The notes under the pieces: model-generated | The model's input: the letters and a program-made list of their open reading frames with translations, nothing else | The model's database searches: none | What the model was told of the DNA's origin: nothing | Translations under genes and position numbers: made by a program | From: Alphaproteobacteria bacterium | Lineage (GTDB): Bacteria; Pseudomonadota; Alphaproteobacteria; Rhodobacterales; Rhodobacteraceae | Assembly: GCA_030431485.1 (NCBI GenBank) | Contig: JAUIIR010000002.1 | Span: 1 to 64,000, forward strand | DNA: 64,000 bases | Direction of reading: 5' to 3' | In this document: positions 18,669-28,688 of the stretch, in pieces | Layout: the number at the start of each line of letters is the position of its first letter | How positions within the stretch are numbered: the stretch's first letter is position 1

Positions 18669-18876
18669 AACCATTGATCCTTTTTTGGCCGGGCAATGCA
18701 TTCCCCCTACCCCGCCGGGATACGAAAGTCGAACGCGACATAAAACGCGGGAGGATTTGTCTGTCTGTGCGTGTTCTCCTGCAAGCGTGAATAGCTGCCC
18801 AAGCGCGTCCCTTGCTATTTATGAAATGGAAAGCTGATTCGCTGGCGCAATCGGAAACCGACGCTACTTTACCATT

Positions 18877-19347
18877 ATGCGATTGGTTACCGTAGCTCTC
18901 ACGCTTTGTTTCGCCCCGCTGTCGTCCTTGGCGTGGGAGTTCACACCCGTACCCATTTGTACGCTGTTCCACCAAGGTGACGATATTGCTGTGATGGTCG
19001 CATATGACCCAAACGGCGGCGAGTATGCGATCCATCTGTCACGGGAAGGTGGCTGGCCGGAAAGCAGTGTATTTTCCATGCGCTTTGAAGGCCCACGCGG
19101 GCTGACAATCTCCACCACGCGGCATGTGATAGAGTCCGAGGACACGCGCACACTCACCGTAAGGGACAGAGGCTTCGGCAACGTTTTGAACGGACTGAAT
19201 TTTAACCAGAAGGCCGTAGCGATCCTTGGTGACCTTGAAGTCCCGGTATCTCTGGACGGCGCGGCGCCTGCTGTCGAAGAGTTCCGCGCCTGCCCGACAG
19301 ACCAGTTCGTGAATGCACCTTTGATCCAAGACAACCGAGCGTCCTGA
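18877..19347 (+). CDS. Secreted hypothetical protein
   Basis: A 156-residue protein with an N-terminal signal peptide (MRLVTVALTLCFAPLSSLA, cleavage before WEF). The mature part is rich in beta-strand-forming sequence and contains two Cys (PICTLF near residue 27 and RACPTD near residue 143) that could form a disulfide in the periplasm. I do not recognise a family. It ends 44 bp before hrpB, on the same strand. Confidence 0.7.
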   Translation: MRLVTVALTLCFAPLSSLAWEFTPVPICTLFHQGDDIAVMVAYDPNGGEYAIHLSREGGWPESSVFSMRFEGPRGLTISTTRHVIESEDTRTLTVRDRGFGNVLNGLNFNQKAVAILGDLEVPVSLDGAAPAVEEFRACPTDQFVNAPLIQDNRAS

Positions 19348-19390
19348 GCCGCCGCTTGCGATTGGCACTGTGACCGGCATAGAACACGCC

Positions 19391-21844
19391 ATGTCCCGGC
19401 TTCCAATTGACTCTGTCCTGCCTGATCTGGTGTCGCATCTGCGCGATCATGGCCGTGCTGTTCTTCAGGCACCGCCCGGTGCGGGCAAGACAACGCGTGT
19501 GCCATTGGCACTTCTCGACGCCGGGTTGACCGATCAGAAGATCGTAATGCTGGAACCCCGGCGGCTGGCCACACGGGCGGCAGCAGAGCGGATGGCGGAA
19601 ACCTTGGGGGAGACTGCCGGCCAGACAGTGGGATATCGGGTGCGCGGCGATATCAGGGTGTCGGAACGGACACGGATTGAAGTTGTGACCGAGGGTATCC
19701 TCACTCGGATGATCCAATCCGACCCCGAACTAGCCGGCATTGGCGCGGTAATCTTTGACGAGTTTCACGAAAGGTCGCTGAACGCCGATCTGGGCCTGGC
19801 TTTGTGTCTGGAGATCACGGGTGCTTTGCGTGACGATCTGATTTTGCTTGCGATGTCGGCCACACTCGACGCGGCTCCGGTTGCGGATTTGATGACTGCT
19901 CCGATTGTCACGTCGGAGGGGCGCAGTTTTTCGGTCGATACCAAATGGCTGGACGCGCCGATCGGAAAAACTGTGCGTTTTGAACATGCAATGGCCGATT
20001 TGATCCTGACTGCTGTGCGCGAAACAGACGGAGGCATTCTGGCATTCCTGCCAGGAGAGGGCGAAATCCGGAGGGTTCAGGCCGTCTTAGACGGACGCCT
20101 TACGAAAGATTCCCATGTCCGCCCCCTTTTCGGCGCGATGCCATTCAAGGCGCAGCAAGACGCTATCCGTCCCGAGACGACTGGCCGAAAAATTGTGTTG
20201 GCCACGTCCATTGCCGAAACCTCGCTCACGATCGAGGATATTCGAGTTGTTGTCGATGGAGGCTTGGCACGCCGTTCAAGGTTTGATCCTGGGTCTGGCA
20301 TGTCGCGCCTGGTCACCGAGAAAGTAACCAAAGCAGAAGCCACACAGCGCGCAGGCCGGTCCGGCCGTATTGCCGAGGGCGTGGCCTATCGGCTTTGGAC
20401 CAAGGGGGAAGAAGGGGCACTGTCGGCCTTTCCGCCTGCCGAGATCGAGGCCGCTGACCTTGCCGGGCTCGCGTTGGAACTTGCGCTCTGGGGGGCACAA
20501 CCCGAAGATCTGCCGTTCCTCACGCCCCCGCCTCAAGGTGCGTATACCGAAGCGCAGGCGTTGCTGCGCATGCTGGGTGCCTTAGATCGCAGCAACCGGA
20601 TCACAGAGCACGGTCGTCTGCTGGCGGGCCTACCCCTACATCCGCGACTGGCGCATATGATAGCGGTCGCCGGACCTGCGGCTGCTCCCTTGGCAGCGCT
20701 ATTGTCGGAACGCGACCCCGTGCAGGGCGCCGGGGTCGATCTCACACGTCGCATCGAAGCGATACGCGACCCCAAGCGCTTTTCGAAAGAGCGGTCGTCC
20801 ACTATCAATCGCGCAGCGGTGGAACGTATCCGGACCGAGGCAAAACGTCTTGAACGGTTGGTTCCAAAGGCATCTGAAGCGGCACTGGAAGCTGCCGAAA
20901 TGGTCGCTCTCGCTTATCCAGACCGCATCGGCCTGCGCCGCAGGGGGGACGCTCCACGATACCAATTGTCCGGTGGCAAAGGTGCCGTCATGGACAACGG
21001 AGATCCGTTGGCCGGTGCCCGTCTCATTGTTGCAAGCGACCTGGACGGAAATCCGCGCGAGGCACGCATCCGTCAGGCAATTCCGATCACGGAAAGCGCC
21101 TTGCGACGCCTGTTTGCGGACCAAATTTCGTGGGCAGAGGTCTGTGAGTGGTCAAGACGTGAGCGCCGCGTTATCGCCCGCCAGCAAGAGAAACTTGGTG
21201 TGATCGCGTTGGACGACCGGGTTTGGAAAGACGTCACATCTGATCGCGTCGCGCTGGCCATGCTAGACGGTGTTCGAGATATCGGGCTTGCGCCAGCAAT
21301 GACAGGTGCGGCTCGGCGGTTTGTGTCTCGGGTCACGTTGGGCCGGGACGCCGGGTTGGATTTGCCCGAACTGTCAGAGGCGGCATTGATGGACTCGCTG
21401 GACATATGGTTGCTGCCGCATCTCAATGGCGTGCGAACGGCTGAGGATTGGAAGCGGTTTGATCTGTTGCCAGCACTACGAGGAATGCTTGATTGGTCGC
21501 AGATGCAAGCACTGGATCGTCAGGTGCCCGGCAAATTCACAACACCTTTGGGGCGCGAGATCCCGATAGACTATTCTGGGGAACATCCTGAAATCTCCTT
21601 GCGCCTGCAGGAATTGTTCGGCCAAACGACACATCCCTGTGTTGGCACAACACCTCTCCGGGTCACGCTCTTGTCGCCCGCGCAACGGCCTGTGCAGACG
21701 ACCTTGGATCTTCCCGGTTTCTGGGCTGGCTCTTACGCAGATGTGCGCAAAGACATGCGCGCCGCGTATCCGAAACATCCGTGGCCTGAGGACCCGACCC
21801 AGGCAGATCCGACGTTGCGCGCCAAGAGAAGACCGTCAGGCTGA
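19391..21844 (+). CDS. hrpB: ATP-dependent helicase HrpB
   Basis: A DExH-box helicase of about 817 residues. Motifs in order: Walker A APPGAGKTTRVPLALL, EPRRLATRAAAERMA (Ia), IFDEFHERSLNADLGLAL (II), LAMSATLDAAPVA (III), ATSIAETSLTIEDI (V), and EATQRAGRSGRIAEGVAYRL (VI), followed by helicase-associated domains and the HrpB C-terminal region (LPALRGMLDWSQMQALD). The ATG at 19391 is preferred over a GTG at 19370. The physiological RNA target of HrpB is not established. Confidence 0.96.
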   Translation: MSRLPIDSVLPDLVSHLRDHGRAVLQAPPGAGKTTRVPLALLDAGLTDQKIVMLEPRRLATRAAAERMAETLGETAGQTVGYRVRGDIRVSERTRIEVVTEGILTRMIQSDPELAGIGAVIFDEFHERSLNADLGLALCLEITGALRDDLILLAMSATLDAAPVADLMTAPIVTSEGRSFSVDTKWLDAPIGKTVRFEHAMADLILTAVRETDGGILAFLPGEGEIRRVQAVLDGRLTKDSHVRPLFGAMPFKAQQDAIRPETTGRKIVLATSIAETSLTIEDIRVVVDGGLARRSRFDPGSGMSRLVTEKVTKAEATQRAGRSGRIAEGVAYRLWTKGEEGALSAFPPAEIEAADLAGLALELALWGAQPEDLPFLTPPPQGAYTEAQALLRMLGALDRSNRITEHGRLLAGLPLHPRLAHMIAVAGPAAAPLAALLSERDPVQGAGVDLTRRIEAIRDPKRFSKERSSTINRAAVERIRTEAKRLERLVPKASEAALEAAEMVALAYPDRIGLRRRGDAPRYQLSGGKGAVMDNGDPLAGARLIVASDLDGNPREARIRQAIPITESALRRLFADQISWAEVCEWSRRERRVIARQQEKLGVIALDDRVWKDVTSDRVALAMLDGVRDIGLAPAMTGAARRFVSRVTLGRDAGLDLPELSEAALMDSLDIWLLPHLNGVRTAEDWKRFDLLPALRGMLDWSQMQALDRQVPGKFTTPLGREIPIDYSGEHPEISLRLQELFGQTTHPCVGTTPLRVTLLSPAQRPVQTTLDLPGFWAGSYADVRKDMRAAYPKHPWPEDPTQADPTLRAKRRPSG

Positions 21845-21910
21845 TCTTTAGACCACACCGCTGTGCTCTCTCGCTTGCCGCGCGCCTGGATCCGCCGTAC
21901 ATGCCACGCC

Positions 21911-22792
21911 ATGTTTGATGATGCAGATGACATACACCCGCTGTTCTACGGTGCGCCCAAAAGCACCGAATTCAAGAAGCTGCGTAAACGCATTGTTCAA
22001 AACGTCCGGGAGGCGATTGAACACTATGGCATGGTGTCCCGGGACACTGACAAAACACCGAAGTGGCTTGTTTGTCTGTCCGGTGGCAAGGACAGCTACA
22101 CGCTCCTTGCTGTTCTGCACGAACTGAAATGGCGCGGACTTCTGCCCGTTGATCTCTTGGCCTGCAATCTGGATCAGGGGCAACCGGGCTTTCCTGCGAC
22201 GGTTCTGCCGGAATTCCTGGAAAAAATGGGCGTCCCACACCGTATTGAATATCAGGACACCTATTCGATCGTCGTCGACAAGGTTCCACAAGGGCGCACC
22301 TATTGCGCTCTGTGTTCGCGTTTGCGGCGTGGCAATCTCTATCGCATTGCCCGCGAAGAAGGCTGCGACGCTGTTGTTTTAGGTCATCATCGAGATGACA
22401 TTCTTGAAACCTTTTTCATGAACCTGTTTCACGGCGGACGGCTGGCAACGATGCCCCCTAAACTGGTGAACGAAGACGGCGATCTGTTTGTCTACCGCCC
22501 CCTTGCACATGTGGCGGAAGCCGATTGCGAGAAATTTGCCAAAGCAATGAATTATCCAATAATTCCCTGCGATTTGTGTGGAAGTCAGGATGGGTTGCAA
22601 CGACAGCAGGTAAAAGCGATTCTTGATGGCTGGGAAAAGAACAGCCCGGGCCGCAGACAGGTGATTTTTCGTGCCCTGACCAATGCAAGACCATCTCATC
22701 TGTTGGACAGTGGTCTGTTTGATTTCAAAGGCTTGGCAACACGACCGCACAACGATACCGAAAATTCTTCGGATATTCCCGACCTGCGTTAA
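21911..22792 (+). CDS. ttcA: tRNA 2-thiocytidine(32) synthetase TtcA
   Basis: A PP-loop ATPase of 293 residues that thiolates C32 of certain tRNAs using a 4Fe-4S cluster. The PP-loop [10 protein letters not shown] lies at about residues 57-66. The cluster-binding pairs are [10 protein letters not shown] and CDLCGSQDG, and [19 protein letters not shown] is the second conserved block. The ATG at 21911 (MFDDADD) gives the family length; the open frame extends upstream to a GTG at 21863 without similarity. Confidence 0.95.
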   Translation: MFDDADDIHPLFYGAPKSTEFKKLRKRIVQNVREAIEHYGMVSRDTDKTPKWLVCLSGGKDSYTLLAVLHELKWRGLLPVDLLACNLDQGQPGFPATVLPEFLEKMGVPHRIEYQDTYSIVVDKVPQGRTYCALCSRLRRGNLYRIAREEGCDAVVLGHHRDDILETFFMNLFHGGRLATMPPKLVNEDGDLFVYRPLAHVAEADCEKFAKAMNYPIIPCDLCGSQDGLQRQQVKAILDGWEKNSPGRRQVIFRALTNARPSHLLDSGLFDFKGLATRPHNDTENSSDIPDLR

Positions 22793-22851
22793 GTCCACAG
22801 TTACCGATCTCGCGAAATGCTTCAGAACACCTGGTTTGAGGCACACTTGCG

Positions 22852-24381
22852 ATGCGACTACACCTAACGGCGACAGGATTGCGGCAAGCAGTACGCTCTG
22901 CGCTTGCTGGGCCTCAGATGATGGCATTTCTTCCTGCGCTCTGTCTTGCCGCATATTGGCTTGGGGGCGAGGCATTGCTCGTTATGTGTGCTTTGACACT
23001 GCCGGTTCTCTACGCTTTGACAGGCAGCTTTGGATTAGGTGCGACGGCTGCGCAGATTGGTGCCAAGCAACGGCCCGACCTTGAAAAGACCGCGCGGGAT
23101 TTTCTGGAAATCGCGCAGCACCATGGACAGACAGCGGCATGTCTGCAGATTGCGATTCCTGAACTGAACGACGTTGCACAGCGTTTTGGTGCGGAGACCG
23201 CACGACAGTCTCGCGATCTGCTTGCGGCGCGGCTCAGGTCATCACTGCGCGATAGTGACCACGTGTTTCAGTCCGGTGAGACACGCTTCACCGTTCTCAT
23301 CGCACCGGGTTTCCGACTTCGCCTGGACAGCCTGATTGATTTGGGAAAACGGCTACGGGCATCGGCGGAAATACCATTGTCGCTTGGTGGTGCATCGCAC
23401 GACCTGACGGTATGCATTGGGATCGCCTCGTCGCTGACGCTTGGCCGCAATGCAACGGCGGAAAAATGGCTGTCCTGCGCAAATGATGCTCTGGACGATG
23501 CACAAGCGGCAGGTGCGGGTAGCACACGGCTATGGTCCGCAAGGCTGGCGCGGCAACATAAGTCGCGCCGGAAACTGCAAGATGAATTCGACGCAGCTTT
23601 GGACACCACTCGAATTCACGCGCACTTTCAGCCGCAAATCCATATCGGAACTGACGCTATCATCGGCGTTGAGGCCTTTGCACGCTGGGAACATCCAACG
23701 CGTGGTTTTCTTACTGCCTCAGATTTCCTGCCTTTTGTACAAAGCAGTGGACACATGATGGACTTGGGCCGTGTCATGTTCCTGCAAGCTGTTTCAGCCC
23801 TGCTTGCATGGGATGACGCAGGGTTGGATATCAGAACGGTAAGCGTCAACCTGTCAGAAACAGAATTGCGCGCCCCCGACCTGCAGAAGCGCATCGCAAC
23901 TGACCTTGAGCGATGTGGCCTGCCTGCACACCGCGTTGTCTTCGATATTCCTGTCACTGTGTTGAGCGACCAGGGCGATGATATCATCCGACACACACTG
24001 GCCGGGCTCTCCGACCTTGGGTGCGGACTGGATCTTCAGGGTCTCGGCTCGGCTGGTTGCGACATCGCCATATTGCAGCACAGCCCGATCACGCGTCTCA
24101 AACTTGAACGCACGCTTCTGTTTGGCATCGGCACATCCGATACGGCGCGGCAAGCTTTGCACACCATTCTTGGCATCGGCGACCGGCTCGACCTGCCAAG
24201 CATTGCGACAGGCGTCGAAACCGTCGCTGAACATGGCATTCTGCGGGACTTGGGGGCTGTCTACGGACAAGGCGCAGTGTTTGCTCTGCCAGCCGACATT
24301 CGAGCCACAACGCGTTGGTTGACCGAGCGGCAAAATCTGAAAAGGACGATCAAGCCCAAACACATCCGCAGCATCAAATAG
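22852..24381 (+). CDS. Degenerate GGDEF-EAL domain protein, membrane-anchored
   Basis: A 509-residue protein with two N-terminal membrane segments (about residues 22-62), then a diguanylate cyclase-like domain whose GGDEF is replaced by SGETR (near residue 142), and an EAL-like domain. In the EAL domain the signature reads EAF, the NLS block is kept (VNLSETEL), but the metal-ligand Glu block has become FDIPVT, DDFG has become LDLQGLG, and EGVE has become TGVE. Most ligands for c-di-GMP hydrolysis are thus lost. It is probably a c-di-GMP-binding or protein-interaction module rather than an enzyme. Confidence 0.8.
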   Translation: MRLHLTATGLRQAVRSALAGPQMMAFLPALCLAAYWLGGEALLVMCALTLPVLYALTGSFGLGATAAQIGAKQRPDLEKTARDFLEIAQHHGQTAACLQIAIPELNDVAQRFGAETARQSRDLLAARLRSSLRDSDHVFQSGETRFTVLIAPGFRLRLDSLIDLGKRLRASAEIPLSLGGASHDLTVCIGIASSLTLGRNATAEKWLSCANDALDDAQAAGAGSTRLWSARLARQHKSRRKLQDEFDAALDTTRIHAHFQPQIHIGTDAIIGVEAFARWEHPTRGFLTASDFLPFVQSSGHMMDLGRVMFLQAVSALLAWDDAGLDIRTVSVNLSETELRAPDLQKRIATDLERCGLPAHRVVFDIPVTVLSDQGDDIIRHTLAGLSDLGCGLDLQGLGSAGCDIAILQHSPITRLKLERTLLFGIGTSDTARQALHTILGIGDRLDLPSIATGVETVAEHGILRDLGAVYGQGAVFALPADIRATTRWLTERQNLKRTIKPKHIRSIK

Positions 24382-24527
24382 TCCCCGCACCTCAACTCAG
24401 CAGCAGTTGTAATCTGCGCAGATCAAATGCCGCACCGCGCCGGACTCTGCTGTGAATCCGCTTGACCTTCGTGCACAGTGCCTGTTGAACGCAGCGATAA
24501 CCCAAAAACCACAGGCGGCGGGCCCCT

Positions 24528-26342
24528 ATGGACGATCAGAACAAGAACCTATTAATCGCGACAGCTCTCAGCTTTGCGGTCATTCTGGTATGGTTTGTGA
24601 TGTTTCCTCCGCCGGAACCAACCGTCAACCCGGACACACCTGTACAGACGGCAGGGGAAGACGCGGCCCCGGCCATTGCGGCCACCCCGGATGCGGCGCC
24701 TGGCGATACTTCTGCGGTCACCCAACAAGGTCCCATAGCGGTCGAAGACGCTCCGCGCGTGCCTATCAAAACCGACCGGGTTGTCGGTTCGATTTCGCTT
24801 ATTGGTGGTCGCATTGATGACCTGTCACTCAAGAATTATCGCGTCAGTCTCGAAGAAGATGCAGACGTCGTACATCTTCTTAATCCCGTCGGGTCTGAAA
24901 GCCCGTACTACGCCCTTTTCGGGTGGGCGCCCGGCGGCGGATTGACGCTTGATGATGTCCCAAGCGTGACGACCGATTGGACCGTTGAGGAAGGCGAGAC
25001 GCTGACCGAAACCAGCCCCGTCACTTTGCGTTGGGACAATCCAAACGGAACAATCTTCCGTCGTATCATCGAAATCGACGAAGACTTTATGTTTACCGTA
25101 ACGCAGTCTGTTGAGAATGCGGGTGGCGACGCCGTGACGATGGCGCCGTACGGCTTAATTGCACGGCATGGCGAGCCTGCCGATCTCAAAAACTTCTTCA
25201 TCCTGCATGAAGGCGTTGTTGCGATGGCCGACGGAACATTAGCCGAAATCGACTATGCCGACATGACAGACTTTGCGGTTGTCCCGTCCGAGGGCGCGCG
25301 TGCCGAGGTGACACAGGTCACAGAAAACGGCTGGATTGGCTTTACCGATCACTACTGGATGACAACGCTTATTCCGGAGAATGGTAGCCCATTCCGTTCC
25401 GTCGCCAAGTACAACGACGCAAGCAATATCTATCAGACCGAAGCCGTCCAACCGACGATCACGATTGCCCCCGGTGAAACGCGCGAAGTCGCAACCCAGC
25501 TGTTTGCGGGCGCCAAAGAATGGGAAACCATTCGTGAGTATCAGGACCGTGGCGTCGACCGCTTTATCGACAGCATTGACTGGGGTTGGTTCTTTTTCCT
25601 GACTAAGCCGATCTTCTGGCTATTGCATAACCTGAACGCGCTAATCGGCAACATGGGCTGGGCCATTATCGGCCTGACACTGATCATCAAAGCGGTGCTC
25701 TTCCCGCTGGCCTACAAATCGTATGTGTCGATGGCCAAAATGAAAGAACTCCAGCCAGAGATGGAAAAGATCAAGGAGCGCGCTGGCGATGACCGTCAGA
25801 AGCTCCAGCAGGAAATGATGGAGCTGTACAAGAAGGAAAAGGTCAATCCGGCGTCTGGCTGTCTGCCGATCCTGCTGCAGATTCCGATCTTCTTCTCACT
25901 CTACAAGGTAATCTTCGTCACTCTTGAACTCCGTCACGCGCCATGGTTGGGACCGTTCCAAGACCTCTCGGCACCTGACCCGACCTCTCTCATGAACTTC
26001 TTTGGTCTTTTGCCTTGGGCAGCGCCGACGCCGGGATCCATTCTGGCCCTGATCTTCATCGGTATCCTGCCACTCTTGCTGGGTATCTCGATGTGGCTGC
26101 AGCAAAAGCTCAACCCAGCCCCCACCGACGCCACACAGGCGATGATCTTTGCCTGGATGCCGTGGGTCTTCATGTTCATGCTGGGTGGTTTTGCCAGCGG
26201 GTTGGTCGTGTACTGGATCGCCAACAACACGATCACCTTTACGCAGCAATATCTCATCATGCGGTCACAAGGCTATAAGCCGGACGTGTTCGGCAACATC
26301 AAATCAAGCCTGAAGCGCAGCCCAAAAACAGGCAGCAAATGA
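24528..26342 (+). CDS. yidC: Membrane protein insertase YidC
   Basis: A 604-residue Oxa1-family insertase: an N-terminal membrane anchor (residues 8-25), a large periplasmic beta-sandwich domain (about 60-340), and a C-terminal core of five helices, beginning FWLLHNLNALIGNMGWAII and including GCLPILLQIPIFFSLYKVI, with the conserved hydrophilic-groove Arg expected near YKSYVSMAKM. Its stop overlaps the MOSC gene start by 4 bp. The yidC-MOSC-engB-argB order is common in Rhodobacteraceae. Confidence 0.97.
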   Translation: MDDQNKNLLIATALSFAVILVWFVMFPPPEPTVNPDTPVQTAGEDAAPAIAATPDAAPGDTSAVTQQGPIAVEDAPRVPIKTDRVVGSISLIGGRIDDLSLKNYRVSLEEDADVVHLLNPVGSESPYYALFGWAPGGGLTLDDVPSVTTDWTVEEGETLTETSPVTLRWDNPNGTIFRRIIEIDEDFMFTVTQSVENAGGDAVTMAPYGLIARHGEPADLKNFFILHEGVVAMADGTLAEIDYADMTDFAVVPSEGARAEVTQVTENGWIGFTDHYWMTTLIPENGSPFRSVAKYNDASNIYQTEAVQPTITIAPGETREVATQLFAGAKEWETIREYQDRGVDRFIDSIDWGWFFFLTKPIFWLLHNLNALIGNMGWAIIGLTLIIKAVLFPLAYKSYVSMAKMKELQPEMEKIKERAGDDRQKLQQEMMELYKKEKVNPASGCLPILLQIPIFFSLYKVIFVTLELRHAPWLGPFQDLSAPDPTSLMNFFGLLPWAAPTPGSILALIFIGILPLLLGISMWLQQKLNPAPTDATQAMIFAWMPWVFMFMLGGFASGLVVYWIANNTITFTQQYLIMRSQGYKPDVFGNIKSSLKRSPKTGSK

Positions 26343-27082
26343 AGGCCAATGTCACCGAAATCTGGCGCCACCCGATCAAAAGCCACGGTCGGGAGCCGCT
26401 GGACGCGGTGACCGTTGAAGCGGGCGGTACGATCCCTTTCGACCGCCTTTGGGCCGTCGCCCACGAGCGCTCAAAAGCGGACGGGGCGGAATGGGCGAGT
26501 TGCGGAAATTTCTGCCGCGTTGCCAAACTGCCTAGCCTCATGGCCATAAGCGCGCAATTTGATGAGAGTCTCGGTCAGATCACATTGAGCCATCCCGATA
26601 TGCCTGATCTGACCTTCAGCCCTGATCGAGACAGCGCCGCCTTTCTGGCCTGGGCTCAAGATCTTGTGCCGGAAGATACGCTCAAACCAGCGCGTCTTGT
26701 CAAAGCAAGAGGCCCTGCCTTTACCGACAGCGACTTCCCGAGCATCACATTGTGCAATTATGCATCCCACCGCGCGGTTGAGCAGCGGGTCGGCCACCCC
26801 CTGTCGCATTTGAGATGGCGCGGCAATATTTGGATCGACGGACTGGCCCCCTGGGAGGAGTTCGACTGGGACAATCGTGAAGTCCGCATCGGAGACGTGA
26901 TCCTTCGCGTCCGCGAACGCACGGACCGGTGCAAATCGACACATAGCAATCCAGAGACTGGCAAGCGCGATGCTGAGGTCCTGCGCGCGTTGGAAAGTTG
27001 GGGACATCAGGATTTTTCCGTGCGCGCTGAAGTGATCCGCGGCGGTGTGATCCAAATCGGTGATGAGGTATCCCGTGTCTGA
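26339..27082 (+). CDS. MOSC domain-containing protein
   Basis: A 247-residue protein with an N-terminal MOSC beta-barrel segment (VTEIWRHPIKSHGREPLDAV) and a C-terminal MOSC domain (LRVRERTDRCKSTHSNPETG) containing the conserved Cys. MOSC proteins carry or transfer sulfur or bind molybdenum cofactor. It is translationally coupled to yidC (ATGA) and overlaps engB. A link to the molybdenum hydroxylase at 6.8-10.5 kb is possible but not shown by linkage. Confidence 0.88.
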   Translation: MKANVTEIWRHPIKSHGREPLDAVTVEAGGTIPFDRLWAVAHERSKADGAEWASCGNFCRVAKLPSLMAISAQFDESLGQITLSHPDMPDLTFSPDRDSAAFLAWAQDLVPEDTLKPARLVKARGPAFTDSDFPSITLCNYASHRAVEQRVGHPLSHLRWRGNIWIDGLAPWEEFDWDNREVRIGDVILRVRERTDRCKSTHSNPETGKRDAEVLRALESWGHQDFSVRAEVIRGGVIQIGDEVSRV

Positions 27083-27734
27083 GATGAAACTCCCGTTTCC
27101 GCTTGCGGAAGAGCCTGACGACATCAGTCGCGAAACCGGACGCAAGCTTTTTGCAGGCGAGATTGATTTCCTCAAAGGCGTCGTGACCATGTCTGGGTTG
27201 CCTGCCGATGACAGAATCGAAGTATGTTTTGCCGGGCGGTCCAACGTGGGTAAGTCCTCGTTGATCAACGCCATCACCGGGCGGAAAGCACTGGCACGCG
27301 CATCGAACACACCCGGGCGCACTCAAGAAATCAACTATTTCACCCTAGGCGATGAACGCTATCTCGTCGACTTGCCCGGATATGGATACGCCAACGCACC
27401 CGTCAAGGTGGTTGAAAAGTGGCAAGCCTTGCTCAAGCAATACTTGTCAGGGCGCGCCAGCCTACGCCGCGCGTTCGTTCTGGTCGACAGCCGCCACGGA
27501 ATTAAACCCGTCGATGAACAGATTATGACCCTTCTCGACCGGAGCGCGGTCACGTTTCAAGTGGTGCTGACCAAAGCCGACAAGATCAAACCCTCTCAGC
27601 ACGACAGTTTGCTCCAACAGGTTCGCAGCAAGCTTTCGAAACACCCTGCAGCCTTTCCTGAACTCGTGATCACCAGCAGCGAGAAGGGCGAAGGCATTGC
27701 CACGCTGCGCAGCATTATTGCAGGCATCACCTAA
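27075..27734 (+). CDS. engB: Ribosome biogenesis GTPase EngB/YihA/YsxC
   Basis: A GTPase of about 219 residues needed for large-subunit assembly. G1 is GRSNVGKSSLINAIT, G2 is NTPGRTQEINYF, G3 is LVDLPGYGYA and G4 is TKADKIKPS. A GTG at 27075 is preceded by GAGG at a good distance; an ATG at 27084 and another at 27063 are alternatives. It overlaps the MOSC gene by 8 bp. Confidence 0.93.
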   Translation: MSEMKLPFPLAEEPDDISRETGRKLFAGEIDFLKGVVTMSGLPADDRIEVCFAGRSNVGKSSLINAITGRKALARASNTPGRTQEINYFTLGDERYLVDLPGYGYANAPVKVVEKWQALLKQYLSGRASLRRAFVLVDSRHGIKPVDEQIMTLLDRSAVTFQVVLTKADKIKPSQHDSLLQQVRSKLSKHPAAFPELVITSSEKGEGIATLRSIIAGIT

Positions 27735-27818
27735 ACGCAAAACAGCTTGCCACTCGGAAAGCGTTGGCGCACACAAGATGAGCGCGGGACACCCACCCGG
27801 CATGAAACGAGAACAAGC

Positions 27819-28688
27819 ATGAAATCCCGAGATATGAACCACGACTGGATCGCCACCGCCCGCACGCTTTCAGAGGCCTTGCCCTACATGCAGCGCTATG
27901 CCGGGGCGATCGTTGTTGTGAAGTTCGGCGGCAATGCTATGGGCGACGACGCGGCGATGGCGGAATTTGCACGAGATATCGTGCTCATGCGTCAGGTTGG
28001 AATCAACCCGGTTGTTGTGCATGGCGGCGGGCCCATGATCAACGACATGCTTAACAAACTTGGGATCAAATCGGAATTTGTGCGCGGCAAACGAGTGACC
28101 AACAAAGCCACGATCGACGTTGTGGAAATGGTTCTGACCGGGTTGGTCAACAAGCGGATTGTCCAAGCCATCATGGACGAAGGCGGACGAGCCGTGGGTT
28201 TGTCCGGCAAGGATGACGATCTGATGGTGTGCGAAGCAGATGATCCGGAATTGGGCTTTGTCGGACGTCCGGTCGAGATGAACCCGCAGGTTCTGCGCGA
28301 CCTGTTCAAAGCAGGCATCATCCCAGTCGTGGCGCCCGTGGCCACTGGCATGCAGCCCAACGAAACGTTCAACGTGAATGGTGACACCGCCGCCGGGGCC
28401 ATTGCCGGCGCTTTGAAAGCAGACCGGCTGCTTCTGCTGACCGATGTCAGCGGCGTCAAGGACGGCAACGGAAATGTCGTGACAGCCATGACACCCGATG
28501 AGGTGACGGCAATGATCGCCGATGGCACCATCGCCGGTGGCATGATTCCGAAAACCGAAACCGCGCTAAAAGCCATTGAGGAGGGTGTCCGCGCGGTTGT
28601 CATCCTTGACGGTCGCGTTCCGAATGCCTGCCTGCTTGAGCTTTTCACCGAGCATGGCGCTGGCTCACTTATTCGCCCCTCCCGATGA
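27819..28688 (+). CDS. argB: Acetylglutamate kinase
   Basis: Second enzyme of arginine biosynthesis, phosphorylating N-acetylglutamate. Family blocks: [13 protein letters not shown] (ATP site), [19 protein letters not shown] (substrate site), [20 protein letters not shown], and [18 protein letters not shown] near the C-terminus. Starting at 27819 gives 289 residues; an ATG five codons later (27834) is also possible. The stop overlaps the ferredoxin gene by 4 bp. Confidence 0.96.
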   Translation: MKSRDMNHDWIATARTLSEALPYMQRYAGAIVVVKFGGNAMGDDAAMAEFARDIVLMRQVGINPVVVHGGGPMINDMLNKLGIKSEFVRGKRVTNKATIDVVEMVLTGLVNKRIVQAIMDEGGRAVGLSGKDDDLMVCEADDPELGFVGRPVEMNPQVLRDLFKAGIIPVVAPVATGMQPNETFNVNGDTAAGAIAGALKADRLLLLTDVSGVKDGNGNVVTAMTPDEVTAMIADGTIAGGMIPKTETALKAIEEGVRAVVILDGRVPNACLLELFTEHGAGSLIRPSR

